Of a stretch of 64,000 nt of DNA, positions 43,132 to 51,367 are shown one piece after another (position 1 is the first letter of the stretch; each line of letters starts with the position of its first letter). The notes below the pieces were generated by a model, which had not been told where the DNA came from, did not search any database, and saw only the letters and a list, made by a program, of their open reading frames with translations. The position numbers and the translations under genes were made by a program. The stretch lies in assembly GCA_963825685.1 (NCBI GenBank), contig CAWGUD010000016.1, positions 190,774 to 254,773 on the forward strand, in the 5' to 3' direction. Source of the stretch: JAOUEA01 sp963825685 (GTDB lineage Bacteria > Actinomycetota > UBA4738 > HRBIN12).

Positions 43132-43263
43132 TCAGCGTTCCTCGCGCTCGTCGGGGCGCCGGGGGCTCTCGCCTCGGCGCGCCGCGCGGTGGTGCTCGGC
43201 CGCTCGCCGCATGTGCTCCTCGTGGAATCGCAAGAGCTCACCGCGGAGTGTGGGGTCCATCAT
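43132..43263 (-). CDS. 43-aa basic helical protein
   Basis: A 43-residue protein (ATG at 43263 or 43260) with AGGAGGA directly upstream. Sequence MMDPTLRGELLRFHEEHMRR then AAEHHRAARRGESPRRPDE: an amphipathic helix rich in His and Arg. The stop is one base before the RHH gene start at 43130. Too short for most callers. It resembles the small partner peptides found beside RHH regulators, but I do not recognise a family. Confidence 0.6.
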   Translation of the reverse strand: MMDPTLRGELLRFHEEHMRRAAEHHRAARRGESPRRPDEREER

Positions 43264-43273
43264 GGCGTCCTCC

Positions 43274-43317
43274 TGACGTCTGTAGTGCCTGTCTGGATGA
43301 CGTCATTATGACGTCAT
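43274..43317. promoter_or_regulatory. Tandem TGACGTCA palindromic operators
   Basis: Two perfect decamer palindromes ATGACGTCAT (43297-43306 and 43308-43317) have centres 11 bp apart, about one helical turn, and a third near-match TGACGTCT lies at 43274-43281. They sit between the start of the 43-aa gene and the end of hisG. This arrangement fits cooperative binding by an RHH dimer such as the one encoded in the same operon. Confidence 0.6.
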
Positions 43318-43366
43318 GCGCGGCCGATGTCAACCCCGAGTCGGAGACGGTCGAGATGGGTGGAGA

Positions 43367-44242
43367 TCAGGGGACGATCTTGGAGATCGGCAGTTCGAGG
43401 ATGTCGGTGGCCCCGGCGGCCTTCAGTTCGGGGATCAGCCGGTTGACGCCACGCTTGTCCACCACGGTCTCGATCGCGTACCCGCCGTCGGCGAGCGGTG
43501 AGACCGTGGGGGCCTTCATCGACGGGACGACCGCGAGCACCGCGTCGCGGGCGGCCTCCGTGACGTTCAGCTTGATCAGCACGCGGCCTTCGGCGGCGAG
43601 CGCGCCGAGCAGCAGGGTCGTGATGTCGTCCATCGCCGCCCGCTTCCGCGGGTCGGCCGCCGCCGCTCGGTTCGCGACCAACACTGGATCGCTCGTGAGC
43701 AACGTCTCGATGATCTTCATGCCGTGCGCGCGCAGGGTGCTGCCCGTCTCGGTGACATCGACGATCGCATCGACGATCTCGGGCACCTTCGCCTCGGTGG
43801 CGCCGTAGCTCCACGCGACCTTGACCGGGATGCCGAGCCCGGCGAAATGCCGCTCGGTGATCTGCACGAACTCGGTCGAGATGCGCGAGCCGGCCGGCAT
43901 CTCCTTCGCGCTGTTCGCGGGGTGCTCGTTCGGCACCGCGAGCACGATCGTCGTGCCGTGGCCGGTGCCGGTCTTCGCGTAGCTGAGGCTCGTGAGCACC
44001 TCGACGTCGCTGCCGGTCTCGGCGATCCAGTCCTGTCCGGTGATGCCGAGGTCGAACAACCCCTCGGCCACGTAGGTCGGGATCTCCTGGGGGCGCAGCA
44101 CGCTGACGCGTTCGATGCGGTCGTCGTCGACGCTGCCGTGGTAGTCACGGCTCGACGAGCGGCGCACGGTGAGGTCTGCGGCCTCGAACAGGCGCAGGGT
44201 CTGCTCCTCGAGGGAGCCTTTCGGGATCACGAGCTTGAGCAT
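43367..44242 (-). CDS. hisG: ATP phosphoribosyltransferase, long form
   Basis: First committed step of histidine synthesis: condenses ATP and PRPP. 291 residues, the long form. N-terminal catalytic domain has VIPKGSLEEQTLRLFEAA, GLFDLGITGQDWIAE and KVPEIVDAIVDVTETGSTLR; the C-terminal ~75 residues (LGALAAEGRVLIKLNV and GGYAIETVVDKRGVNRLIPE) are the HisG_C regulatory domain for histidine feedback. It is the last gene of the his operon. Confidence 0.95.
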   Translation of the reverse strand: MLKLVIPKGSLEEQTLRLFEAADLTVRRSSSRDYHGSVDDDRIERVSVLRPQEIPTYVAEGLFDLGITGQDWIAETGSDVEVLTSLSYAKTGTGHGTTIVLAVPNEHPANSAKEMPAGSRISTEFVQITERHFAGLGIPVKVAWSYGATEAKVPEIVDAIVDVTETGSTLRAHGMKIIETLLTSDPVLVANRAAAADPRKRAAMDDITTLLLGALAAEGRVLIKLNVTEAARDAVLAVVPSMKAPTVSPLADGGYAIETVVDKRGVNRLIPELKAAGATDILELPISKIVP

Positions 44243-44268
44243 GGGCGTCGGAGTCTACCGGCCGCCGG

Positions 44269-44650
44269 TCAGCCTTCGGAAGCCGTGAGCGAGCGGAAGA
44301 AGCAGCTCCGCTCGCCCGTGTGACAGGCGGCCCCCTCCTGGTGGATGCGCGCGACGATCACATCGGCGTCGCAGTCGACCACGCAGCTCCTGCCAGTGCT
44401 GCACGTGACCGCTCGTGTCGCCCTTGCGCCACAGCTCCTGTCGCGACCTCGACCAATACACCATGCGCCCCTCGGCGAGGGTGCGCTCGAGCGCCTCGCG
44501 GTTCGCCCAGGCCATCATCAGCACCTCGCCGGTCTCGGCGTCCTGCGCGATCACCGGGATCAATCCACGTTCGTCGTAGCGCAGCGAGTCGAGGTCGACG
44601 GCCGAGCGATCGAGGTCGGCGGGCCCCGTCGGACGAGCGGCGTCGCTCAC
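44269..44650 (-). CDS. hisI: Phosphoribosyl-AMP cyclohydrolase
   Basis: Opens the adenine ring of PR-AMP. About 126 residues after skipping one base near 44385 (CTGCGTGGTCGAC), giving WQELRVDCDADVIVARIHQE with the zinc/metal Cys-Asp motif, then GAACHTGERSCFF. Upstream part: GLIPVIAQDAETGEVLMMAW, TLAEGRMVYWSRSRQELW and KGDTSGH. Without the correction the metal site is lost. The GTG start overlaps the hisF stop (GTGA). The HisE pyrophosphohydrolase domain is not attached and hisE is not in this window. Confidence 0.9.
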
Positions 44651-45414
44651 AGCCGTACCTCGACGTCGCGTTCGCGCAGGTACTCCTTGATCTCGCGGAT
44701 CGTGAGCTGGCCGAAGTGCAGCCGGCTCGCCGCGAGCACCGCGTCGGCGTGGCCCTCGGTGAGCGCCTCGGCGAAGTGGTCGAGGTGTCCCGCGCCGCCG
44801 CTCGCGACGACCGGGACCCGCACCTCGCCGGCGATCGATCGCACCAGGTCGAGGTCGTAGCCTTCGCCGGTGCCGTCACGATCCATCGAGGTGAGCAGCA
44901 CCTCCCCGGCGCCTCGTTCCGTCGTCGCCTCGACGGCCCACTCGATCGCGTCGCGTCCTGTGGGTGTGCGGCCGGCATCGACGAAGACCTCCCAGCCGTC
45001 GCCGTCGGGCCGCCGCTTCGCGTCGATCGCGATCACCATGCACTGCGTGCCGAACCGATCCGCGCAGCGCTGCAGCAGCGAGGGGTCGCGCACCGCGGCC
45101 GAGTTCACGGCGACCTTGTCGGCGCCGGCGCGCAGCAGCTCGTGCGCATCGTCGTCGCGCTTCACGCCGCCGCCGACCGTGAGCGGGATGAACACCTGCT
45201 CCGCCGTCCTGGCGATCACGTCGAGCGTGGCGGCTCTGCCCTCGACCGTCGCCGTGATGTCGAGGAAGACCAGCTCGTCGCCGCCTTCGCGGTCGTAGTG
45301 CGCGGCGAGCTCGACCGGGTCCCCGGCATCGCGCAGCTCCTGGAACCGCGTGCCCTTCACGACGCGTCCCGCGTCGACGTCGAGGCACGGCATGATGCGT
45401 TTGGCGAGGGTCAC
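44647..45414 (-). CDS. hisF: Imidazole glycerol phosphate synthase cyclase subunit
   Basis: A 255-residue (beta-alpha)8 barrel that uses ammonia from HisH to form imidazole-glycerol phosphate and AICAR. Catalytic Asp in IMPCLDVDAGRVVKG and in LTSMDRDGTGEGYD; phosphate-binding PLTVGGGVKRDDDA and VPVVASGGAGHLDHF. GTG start inferred from the reading MTLAKRIMPCLD. Seven bases separate it from hisA. Confidence 0.96.
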   Translation of the reverse strand: MTLAKRIMPCLDVDAGRVVKGTRFQELRDAGDPVELAAHYDREGGDELVFLDITATVEGRAATLDVIARTAEQVFIPLTVGGGVKRDDDAHELLRAGADKVAVNSAAVRDPSLLQRCADRFGTQCMVIAIDAKRRPDGDGWEVFVDAGRTPTGRDAIEWAVEATTERGAGEVLLTSMDRDGTGEGYDLDLVRSIAGEVRVPVVASGGAGHLDHFAEALTEGHADAVLAASRLHFGQLTIREIKEYLRERDVEVRL

Positions 45415-45421
45415 GGCCTGG

Positions 45422-46123
45422 TCACCCCCTGATCACCTGGGCGAGCTTCAGGGTCTTCTCGTAGAGCGCCTTGCCGGTGACGACGGCCTCGCACCCGAGT
45501 TCCCGCAGCGCCCAGACATCGTCGGCGTCGCGGACGCCGCCGCTCGCGATCAGCGGGGTCTGGGTCAGCTTCAGCATGTGTTCGTAGAGCTTCATGTCAG
45601 GTCCCTTGAGCGTGCCGTCGCGAGCGATCGAGGTCACCAGGTACCGGGGCGCCCCCGCGTCGTCGAGAGCGGGGAGGGCGTCATCGAGCGCGGGGCCCTC
45701 CTCCTGCCATCCCTTGACCATCACGTGGCCGCCGCGGACGTCCACCGCGACGACGATCGCCTCGGCGTGTTCCTCCACCGCCCGTCGGACGAACGCCGGG
45801 TCGGTGGCGGCCGCGGTGCCGAGGATCACGCGTTTCGCGCCGGCGTCGAGCAGCGCGACGATGTCATCGTTGGATCGGATGCCCCCGCCGACCTGCACGG
45901 GCACCTGGACCGCCCGGCAGATCGCTTCGACCCGTTCGTGGTTGTGCCCGTCGCCGAGCGCCGCGTCGAGGTCCACGACGTGCAGGCGCCGGGCGCCTTC
46001 CTCCTGGAAGCGCACGGCGACCTCGACCGGGTCGGCCGCGTACGTCGTCTCGGCGTCGGGGTCGCCCTGCATCAGGCGCACGGCTCGCCCGCCGCGCAGG
46101 TCGATCGCGGGGATCACGATCAT
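45422..46123 (-). CDS. hisA: ProFAR isomerase
   Basis: A 233-residue (beta-alpha)8 barrel isomerising ProFAR to PRFAR. Motifs: VIPAIDLRGGRAVRLMQGD with the catalytic Asp, VVDLDAALGDGHN, VPVQVGGGIRSNDD, VVAVDVRGGHVMVKGW, TSIARDGTLKGPD and PLIASGGVRDADD. The N-terminus reads as ordinary HisA (AIDLRGGRAVRL) rather than the bifunctional PriA of streptomycetes and mycobacteria (AVDVADGQAVRL). ATG overlaps the hisH stop. Confidence 0.94.
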   Translation of the reverse strand: MIVIPAIDLRGGRAVRLMQGDPDAETTYAADPVEVAVRFQEEGARRLHVVDLDAALGDGHNHERVEAICRAVQVPVQVGGGIRSNDDIVALLDAGAKRVILGTAAATDPAFVRRAVEEHAEAIVVAVDVRGGHVMVKGWQEEGPALDDALPALDDAGAPRYLVTSIARDGTLKGPDMKLYEHMLKLTQTPLIASGGVRDADDVWALRELGCEAVVTGKALYEKTLKLAQVIRG

Positions 46124-46725
46124 GCGAGCGACCCCACGAAGCGCTCGTACACGTGCAGGCCGGCGTCGCCGGACTTCTCCGGGTGGAACTGGGTGGCGAA
46201 GACGTTGTCGCGAGCGACCGCAGCCGAGAAGTCGCCACCGTAGGTCGTGGTCGCCACGGTGTGGTCGGTGACCGGTGGCGCGTACGAGTGCACGAAGTAG
46301 AAGCGCGTGCCGTCGGGGAGGCCGTCGACGAACGGGTGTGGCGACGTCCAGGTCGTCGTGTTCCAGCCCATGTGGGGCACCTTCACGTCGCCGTCGAGGC
46401 GTCCGACCAGCCCGGGCAGCACCCCGAGGCCGGGCTCCGGATCCTCGTCGCTCCCCTCGAAGAGCACCTGCATGCCGACGCAGACGCCGAAGACCGGCCG
46501 TCCGGTCGCGCGGAAGTCCGCGATCGCCCGATCCATGCCGTGGTGGCAGATCGCGCGCATGCACGCGCCGAAGTGACCGACGCCGGGGATCACGAGGGCG
46601 TCGGCCGCCGCGATGTCGCCGGCGTCGCGCGTCACGAGCGCGCTGCCGCCCACGCGCGCGATCGCGCGCGAGACGGAGTGCAGGTTGCCGGAGCCGTAGT
46701 CGACCACGGCGATCGTGTGGGTCAT
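46120..46725 (-). CDS. hisH: Imidazole glycerol phosphate synthase glutaminase subunit
   Basis: A 201-residue class I glutamine amidotransferase partner of HisF. Nucleophile in GVCVGMQVLFEGS, with His and Glu in ATQFHPEKSG, plus N-terminal VVDYGSGNLHSV and ALVIPGVGHFG. Start at the ATG after a 13-bp gap from hisB. Confidence 0.95.
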   Translation of the reverse strand: MTHTIAVVDYGSGNLHSVSRAIARVGGSALVTRDAGDIAAADALVIPGVGHFGACMRAICHHGMDRAIADFRATGRPVFGVCVGMQVLFEGSDEDPEPGLGVLPGLVGRLDGDVKVPHMGWNTTTWTSPHPFVDGLPDGTRFYFVHSYAPPVTDHTVATTTYGGDFSAAVARDNVFATQFHPEKSGDAGLHVYERFVGSLA

Positions 46726-46738
46726 CGAGGTCCTCTGA

Positions 46739-47324
46739 TCAGAGCGTTCCCTTGGTGGACGGCACGCCCCCGCGTCCCGTGAGGCTGCAGGCGTCGCCGA
46801 GCGCCTTGGCCATCGCCTTGAACTGCGCCTCACAGATGTGATGGGGCGACCTGCCGTACCGAAGGTGCACGTGGATCGTCATGTTCGAGGCCTGCGCGAA
46901 CGCGCGCACGAAGTCCTCGAGCAGGCCGGTGTCGAAGCCGTCGATCGTCTCGTACGGCACCGGCACCTCGTGCACGACGAAGTTCCGCCCCGCGAGGTCG
47001 AGCACGACCTCGACCGCGGCCTCGTCGAGCGGCACGGTGATGCTCGCGAACCGGCGGATGCCCGCCTTGTCGCCGAGCGCCTCGGCGAGCGCGGTGCCGA
47101 TCGCGATGCCGCAATCCTCGACGGTGTGGTGGCCGTCGACCTGCAGGTCGCCCGTGCACGTGACATCGAGGTCCCATCCGGCGTGCTTGCCCAGTTGCTG
47201 CAGCATGTGATCGAAGAACGGGATACCCGTGTCGGCCTTCGACGAACCCGACCCGTCGAGGTTCAGCTCGACCGCGATGTCGGTCTCCTTGGTCGTGCGG
47301 CTGCACGCTCGCGGTGCGGCTCAC
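46739..47324 (-). CDS. hisB: Imidazoleglycerol-phosphate dehydratase
   Basis: A monofunctional manganese enzyme, about 194 residues after skipping one C near 47303 (CAGCCGCACGACC). The corrected start reads MSRTASVQRTTKETDIAVEL, then GIPFFDHMLQQLGKH, DGHHTVEDCGIAIG and SPHHICEAQFKAMAKAL with the metal-binding His residues. The GTG at 47324 overlaps the hisC stop (GTGA), supporting the corrected reading. Confidence 0.94.
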
Positions 47325-48386
47325 GCCGACAGCACCTCCCGCAGGCTCGTCAGGAAGAGGTCGACCTCGTGCTCGGCGCCCGCGGTGACACGCAGCGCGT
47401 TCGGCACCACGGCCGTGAGGTCGCGCACGAGCACCTCGCGGTCGAGCAGCGCCTGCCAGACCTGCTTCGCGTCATGGGGCTCGGGTGGTACGAAGAGCAC
47501 GAAGTTCGCGTCGCTCGGGAACACCGTCATGCCCGGGATCGCACCGAGCTCCCGGACGATGCGGTCGCGCTGGGCACGGATCGAGTCCAGCAACGAGAGG
47601 GCCTCCACCGTGTGGTGCAGGGCCACGATCCCGGCGGCCTGGGTGAGCGCCGACATGTGGTACGGGAGCCGTCACCCGCTGCAGGTCGCCGACGACCGCG
47701 GGGTTCGTCATCACGTACCCGATCCGCGCGCCGGCCATCGCGAACGCCTTCGAGAACGTGCGCACGACGGCGATGTTCGGGTGATCGGCGACGAGCTTCA
47801 ACGCGCTCTCGCCGCCGAACTCGATGTAGGCCTCGTCGACGATCACGAGCGCGCTCGTGCGCTCGGCGAGCGAGGTCACCGCCTCGAGCGGCTGGGCGTT
47901 GCCGGTCGGGTTGTTGGGCGAGCAGACGAAGACGACGTCGGGGTCGGCGGCTTCCGCAGCGGCGATCGCTCCGTCCTCGATCGTGAACGGTCGTTCGAGC
48001 TCGAGCCGGGTCACCTCGGTGTGGGTGAGCCACGAGAGCCTCGAGTGCAGCAGGTAGGTGGGCTCGAACACCACCGCGCTCCGGCCGGGGCCGCCGTACG
48101 CCAGCAGCAGCTCGGTCAGCACCTCGTTCGACCCGTTCGCGGTCCATGTGCCCTCGAGCGTGTGGCCGTGGTGGGCCGCCAGCTCCTCGCGCAGGCGGGT
48201 CATCTGCCCGTCGGGGTAGCGGTGCAGCGGCAGGTCGTGGACCGCCTCTGCGAGCTCGGTGAAGAACTTCTCCGGAAGCGGGTGCGGGCACTCGTTCGTG
48301 TTGAGCCGCGCGGCCACGTCGAACTGCGGCGAGACGTAGGGGTCGACATCGCGCACGCCGGCGCGGGGCTCGGCAACGGGACTCAC
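47321..48386 (-). CDS. hisC: Histidinol-phosphate aminotransferase
   Basis: A PLP enzyme, about 354 residues after skipping one base near 47672 (GTGACGGCTCCCG), which joins LQRVT to LPYHMSALTQAAG. Motifs: LNTNECPHPLP, TANGSNEVLTELLLAYGGPG, VFVCSPNNPTGNAQ, IVDEAYIEF and the Schiff-base Lys in RTFSKAFAMAGARIGY. The C-terminal domain ends VPNALRVTAGAEHEVD. GTG start overlaps the hisD stop. Confidence 0.94.
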
Positions 48387-49675
48387 GGCTCGACGACCTC
48401 GGCTCGGCTCGCACGAGCGTCCATGGCCTTCGCGTGACCGACGAGCCCCTCGGCGTTCGCGATCGCCGAGGTGCGCGGGGCGAACCCCGCCGCGCTCCGC
48501 TCGTCGAGCTCGACCACGGAGCTCACCGTCACGTAGTCGGATGCGCGCAGCCCGCTCGAGAACCTCGCGGTGCCGGCGGTGGGCAGCACGTGGTTCGACG
48601 CCACCCCGTAGTCACCGAACGGCACCGCGGTCCACCGGCCGAGGAAGATCGCGCCGGCGTTGCGCACCTTGGGGAGGAAGGCGTCGGGCTCGGGCAACAA
48701 CAGCTGCACGTGCTCCGATGCGAGGTCGTTCACGACCTCGGCCGCCTGATCGAGATCGCGGACGATCACGGCCTTCGTGTAGTCGAGCGCGGCGTCGACG
48801 ATCTCGCGACGCCCGGCGTCTTCGAGCGCCTCGTCGAGCGCCTTCGCGACGCGGTCCACGAGGTCGGGGTCGGGCGTGATGAAGAACGTGCGCGCCTCGG
48901 GGTCGTGTTCCGCCTGGGCGATCAGGTCGAGCGCCGCCATGTCGATGTCGACGTCGCCGTCGGCGACGATCGCGAGCTCCGACGGTCCGGCGAGGCCGTC
49001 GATGCCGACGGTCCCCGCGACCTGGCGCTTGGCCTCGGTGACGTAGGCGTTGCCGGGTCCGACGATGCGGTCGACCCTCGGGATGGTCTCGGTGCCGTAG
49101 GCCATCGCCGCGACCGCCTGTGCGCCGCCGGTCTTCGCCACGTAGTGAGCGCCGGCCTTCCTCGCCGCGTAGAGCACCGACGACGGGATCGAGCCGTCGG
49201 ACTGCGGTGGCGTGCAGAGCACGATCTCGTCCACACCCGCGACGACGGCAGGCACCACCGTCATGCACACCGACGAGGGGTACACGGCCCGGCCTCCGGG
49301 CACGTAGCACCCGACCGACTGGAGCGGCCGGACGATCTCGCCGAACCGCACGCCGTCGCGCTCGTCCCACCACGGGCGGGGGAGCTGCCGGGTGGCCAGG
49401 TCCTTCAGCCGCTCGATCAGGTCGTCGAGCGCCGCCCTGAGCTGCGGGTCGATGTCCTCGGCCGCCGCGTCGAACTCCGCGTCGGTGACGAGCACACCCG
49501 AGCCGCTGAGGTCGGCGCCGTCGAACCGCTGCGCCAGCTCGATCAGGACGTCGTCGCCCTCCACGAAGACACGTTGGAGGATGCCGCTGACCGTGTCGGC
49601 CACGGTGGGGTCGGTCTCGAGCCGAGTGGCGTCGAGACGCTCGCCCCGCTCTCGCAGGTCGAGGAGCTCGAGCAT
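48383..49675 (-). CDS. hisD: Histidinol dehydrogenase
   Basis: A 430-residue zinc enzyme making the last two oxidations to histidine. Visible: GCYVPGGRAVYPSSVCMTVV, KTGGAQAVAAMAYGTETIPRV is the region near residue 190, IVGPGNAYVTEAKRQV, GIDGLAGPSELAIVAD, AQAEHDPEA with a zinc-ligand Gln/His, and NHVLPTAGTARFSSGL. It is the first his gene of the operon hisD-C-B-H-A-F-I-G, with nearly all junctions overlapping. A 56-aa membrane-protein frame precedes it. Confidence 0.96.
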   Translation of the reverse strand: MLELLDLRERGERLDATRLETDPTVADTVSGILQRVFVEGDDVLIELAQRFDGADLSGSGVLVTDAEFDAAAEDIDPQLRAALDDLIERLKDLATRQLPRPWWDERDGVRFGEIVRPLQSVGCYVPGGRAVYPSSVCMTVVPAVVAGVDEIVLCTPPQSDGSIPSSVLYAARKAGAHYVAKTGGAQAVAAMAYGTETIPRVDRIVGPGNAYVTEAKRQVAGTVGIDGLAGPSELAIVADGDVDIDMAALDLIAQAEHDPEARTFFITPDPDLVDRVAKALDEALEDAGRREIVDAALDYTKAVIVRDLDQAAEVVNDLASEHVQLLLPEPDAFLPKVRNAGAIFLGRWTAVPFGDYGVASNHVLPTAGTARFSSGLRASDYVTVSSVVELDERSAAGFAPRTSAIANAEGLVGHAKAMDARASRAEVVEP

Positions 49676-49676
49676 G

Positions 49677-49847
49677 TCAGCGCTCCTCGTGAACCTCGTG
49701 ATGGCCCGCGGCGCCGGTCGCGACGGGGGAGAGCGAGTGGCGCAGCCGCCGGTCGCGCGCGAGCAGGATCCAGCCGCTCACCCCGACCGCGAACGCGGCG
49801 ACGGCGAGCATGACGATGGCGACGAGGAGCAGGGTCTCGCGATCCAT
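49677..49847 (-). CDS. Small single-helix membrane protein
   Basis: A 56-residue protein: MDRETLLLVAIVMLAVAAFA starts one hydrophobic helix that runs to WILLA, then RDRRLRHSLSPVATGAAG and a His/Glu-rich end (HHEVHEER). The stop is one base before the hisD start, so translation may be coupled. No clear ribosome-binding site. Too short for most callers. Confidence 0.5.
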   Translation of the reverse strand: MDRETLLLVAIVMLAVAAFAVGVSGWILLARDRRLRHSLSPVATGAAGHHEVHEER

Positions 49848-49904
49848 TGGAAGGGTTCCAGGGTACCGAAACGCGCCCGGCCTCAGCCGGGCCCGAGCAT
49901 GGGA

Positions 49905-49933
49905 GCGGGCCGGCGCCTTCGGCGCCGGCCCGC
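49905..49933 (-). terminator. Stem-loop terminator after HU gene
   Basis: GCGGGCCGGCGCC (49905-49917), loop TTC, then GGCGCCGGCCCGC (49921-49933): a 12-13 bp stem closed by a cTTCGg tetraloop, 25 bp beyond the HU stop. A classical stable terminator stem without a T-tract. Confidence 0.8.
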
Positions 49934-49958
49934 GGTGGTGCGGAGAAGTGTGTGGTGC

Positions 49959-50231
49959 CTACTTCACGCTGCTCTTCAGGCGCGCGCCCGCGGTCACCTT
50001 GACCGTCGCGCTCGCCGGGATGTTGATCGTCTCGCCCGTGCGCGGGTTGCGGCCCGTGCGCGCGGCGCGCTTCACCTTCTGGAACGAGATGAAGCCGGGG
50101 ATCGAGATCTTGTCGCCCTTGGCGACCTCGGACTCGATCGTCTCGGTCATCGCCTTGATGACCTCGTCGACCGTGGACTTCGCGATGCCGGACTTGTCCG
50201 CGATCGCGTCGACCAGCTCTGCCTTGTTCAT
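49959..50231 (-). CDS. HU family DNA-binding protein
   Basis: A 90-residue nucleoid protein that binds and bends DNA as a dimer. MNKAELVDAIADKSGIAKST, DKISIPGFISFQKVKRAART, GRNPRTGETINIPASATVKV and GARLKSSVK match the HU fold with the conserved RNP beta-arm. The short form lacks the Lys/Ala-rich tail of mycobacterial HupB. Well-formed terminator downstream. Confidence 0.96.
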   Translation of the reverse strand: MNKAELVDAIADKSGIAKSTVDEVIKAMTETIESEVAKGDKISIPGFISFQKVKRAARTGRNPRTGETINIPASATVKVTAGARLKSSVK

Positions 50232-50347
50232 GCGAACACCTCCCCAGGTGTAGTCGGAACCCGGGCAGACTACCCGGATTCCGCATGTTTCCGCGGATTT
50301 CCGGGGGCTTTCCGGTATCTCCGCAGGTCAGACGCTCGCGGATCCGG

Positions 50348-51367
50348 CTATCGGCCTGCGCCTCGAGTGCCGTCGAACGTGTCGTCGGCGTGAGGAGCGC
50401 CGTGGTCGAGACGGTCCGCGAGCGTCTCGTCGGCCAGCCGGAACGCCATCGCGCTGACGTCGAGATCCTCGCGGTTGGCGAGCACGATCACGGTCGTGCG
50501 CTCGGTCGGGAAGCGCACCATCTTCGACTCCCACCCCGGGAAGTTGCCGCCGTGACTGACGATCGGCAGCCCCCGGTGGGTGCGCACCGACAGCCCCCAC
50601 GCGTAGTGGATCGGCGTGCCGTCGTCGAGCGTGCCGCGGGTCGTAAGGCGCTCGGGGAGCCAGCCGCCGGTGAGCCGGTCGTCGTCGAAGTTCGCGCTCC
50701 AGGTCGCGAGGTCGGCGACCGTCGTCCAGAGCCCGCCCGCGCCGACCGCGTGGAACCGCGCCGGTTCCTCGTAGACGCCACCGTCCTCGGCCTCGAAGTG
50801 TCCGCGGACGGCTCGTTCCGGAAGCGGGCTCTCGTCCTCCCTGAAGAAGGTGTCGGTCATGCCGAGCGGCTCGAAGATGCGCTCACGCGCGAGGCCGGTG
50901 AGGGTCTCGCCACTCGCCGCGGCGACGACCTCCGCGAGGAGCAGGTAGCCGCGGTTCGAGTAGCCGTAGCGACTGCCCGGCTCGAAGTCGAGCTCGGCCA
51001 CCCGGCGGAGCTCGTCGAGCAGATCGGCGTTCCCCCAGGCCGGCACGCCGTCGACCGGCACGCCCGGGCCGGTGCGCTGCCGCTCCCTCACGCCGCCGGT
51101 GTGATGGATCAGGTGACGGATCGTGACCCTGTCACCCCACGCAGGGAGCCCGGGGACGTACCGAGAGATCGGATCCTCGAGGTCGATCGCTCCGTCGCGT
51201 TCGAGCAACGCGACGCACGCGGCCACGAACTGCTTCGCGATCGACCCGACGTAGAAGATGGAATCCGTGCCGAGCGAACCGTCCCCGCCGGCGTTCGTGG
51301 CCCCTTCGATCCCGGCCTCGATCGTGTCGCCGCGTGCGACCGCGGTGACCGACCCCGACGGCGTCAC
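50348..51367 (-). CDS. Serine beta-lactamase family hydrolase (class C / D-Ala peptidase type)
   Basis: A 339-residue protein with the catalytic SxxK in YVGSIAKQFVAACV, the YxN motif in FEPGSRYGYSNRGYL, and HGG in IVSHGGNFPGWESK in place of KTG. LIHHTGGVRERQ and EPLGMTDTFF are typical of the beta-lactamase/esterase group. No signal peptide is seen, so a cytosolic esterase or peptidase is more likely than a true beta-lactamase. GTG start overlaps the thyX stop. Confidence 0.85.
   Translation of the reverse strand: MTPSGSVTAVARGDTIEAGIEGATNAGGDGSLGTDSIFYVGSIAKQFVAACVALLERDGAIDLEDPISRYVPGLPAWGDRVTIRHLIHHTGGVRERQRTGPGVPVDGVPAWGNADLLDELRRVAELDFEPGSRYGYSNRGYLLLAEVVAAASGETLTGLARERIFEPLGMTDTFFREDESPLPERAVRGHFEAEDGGVYEEPARFHAVGAGGLWTTVADLATWSANFDDDRLTGGWLPERLTTRGTLDDGTPIHYAWGLSVRTHRGLPIVSHGGNFPGWESKMVRFPTERTTVIVLANREDLDVSAMAFRLADETLADRLDHGAPHADDTFDGTRGAGR

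Noticed and set aside
42675..43263. Classical HicAB toxin-antitoxin pair
   Set aside because: The RHH protein is HicB-like only in its C-terminal domain, and the 43-aa neighbour has no HicA double-stranded-RNA-binding fold or catalytic His motif.
44269..48386. Pseudogenisation of hisI, hisB and hisC
   Set aside because: Each needs only one base removed, all catalytic motifs survive on both sides, and the surrounding operon is intact with correct overlaps, so sequence error is more likely.
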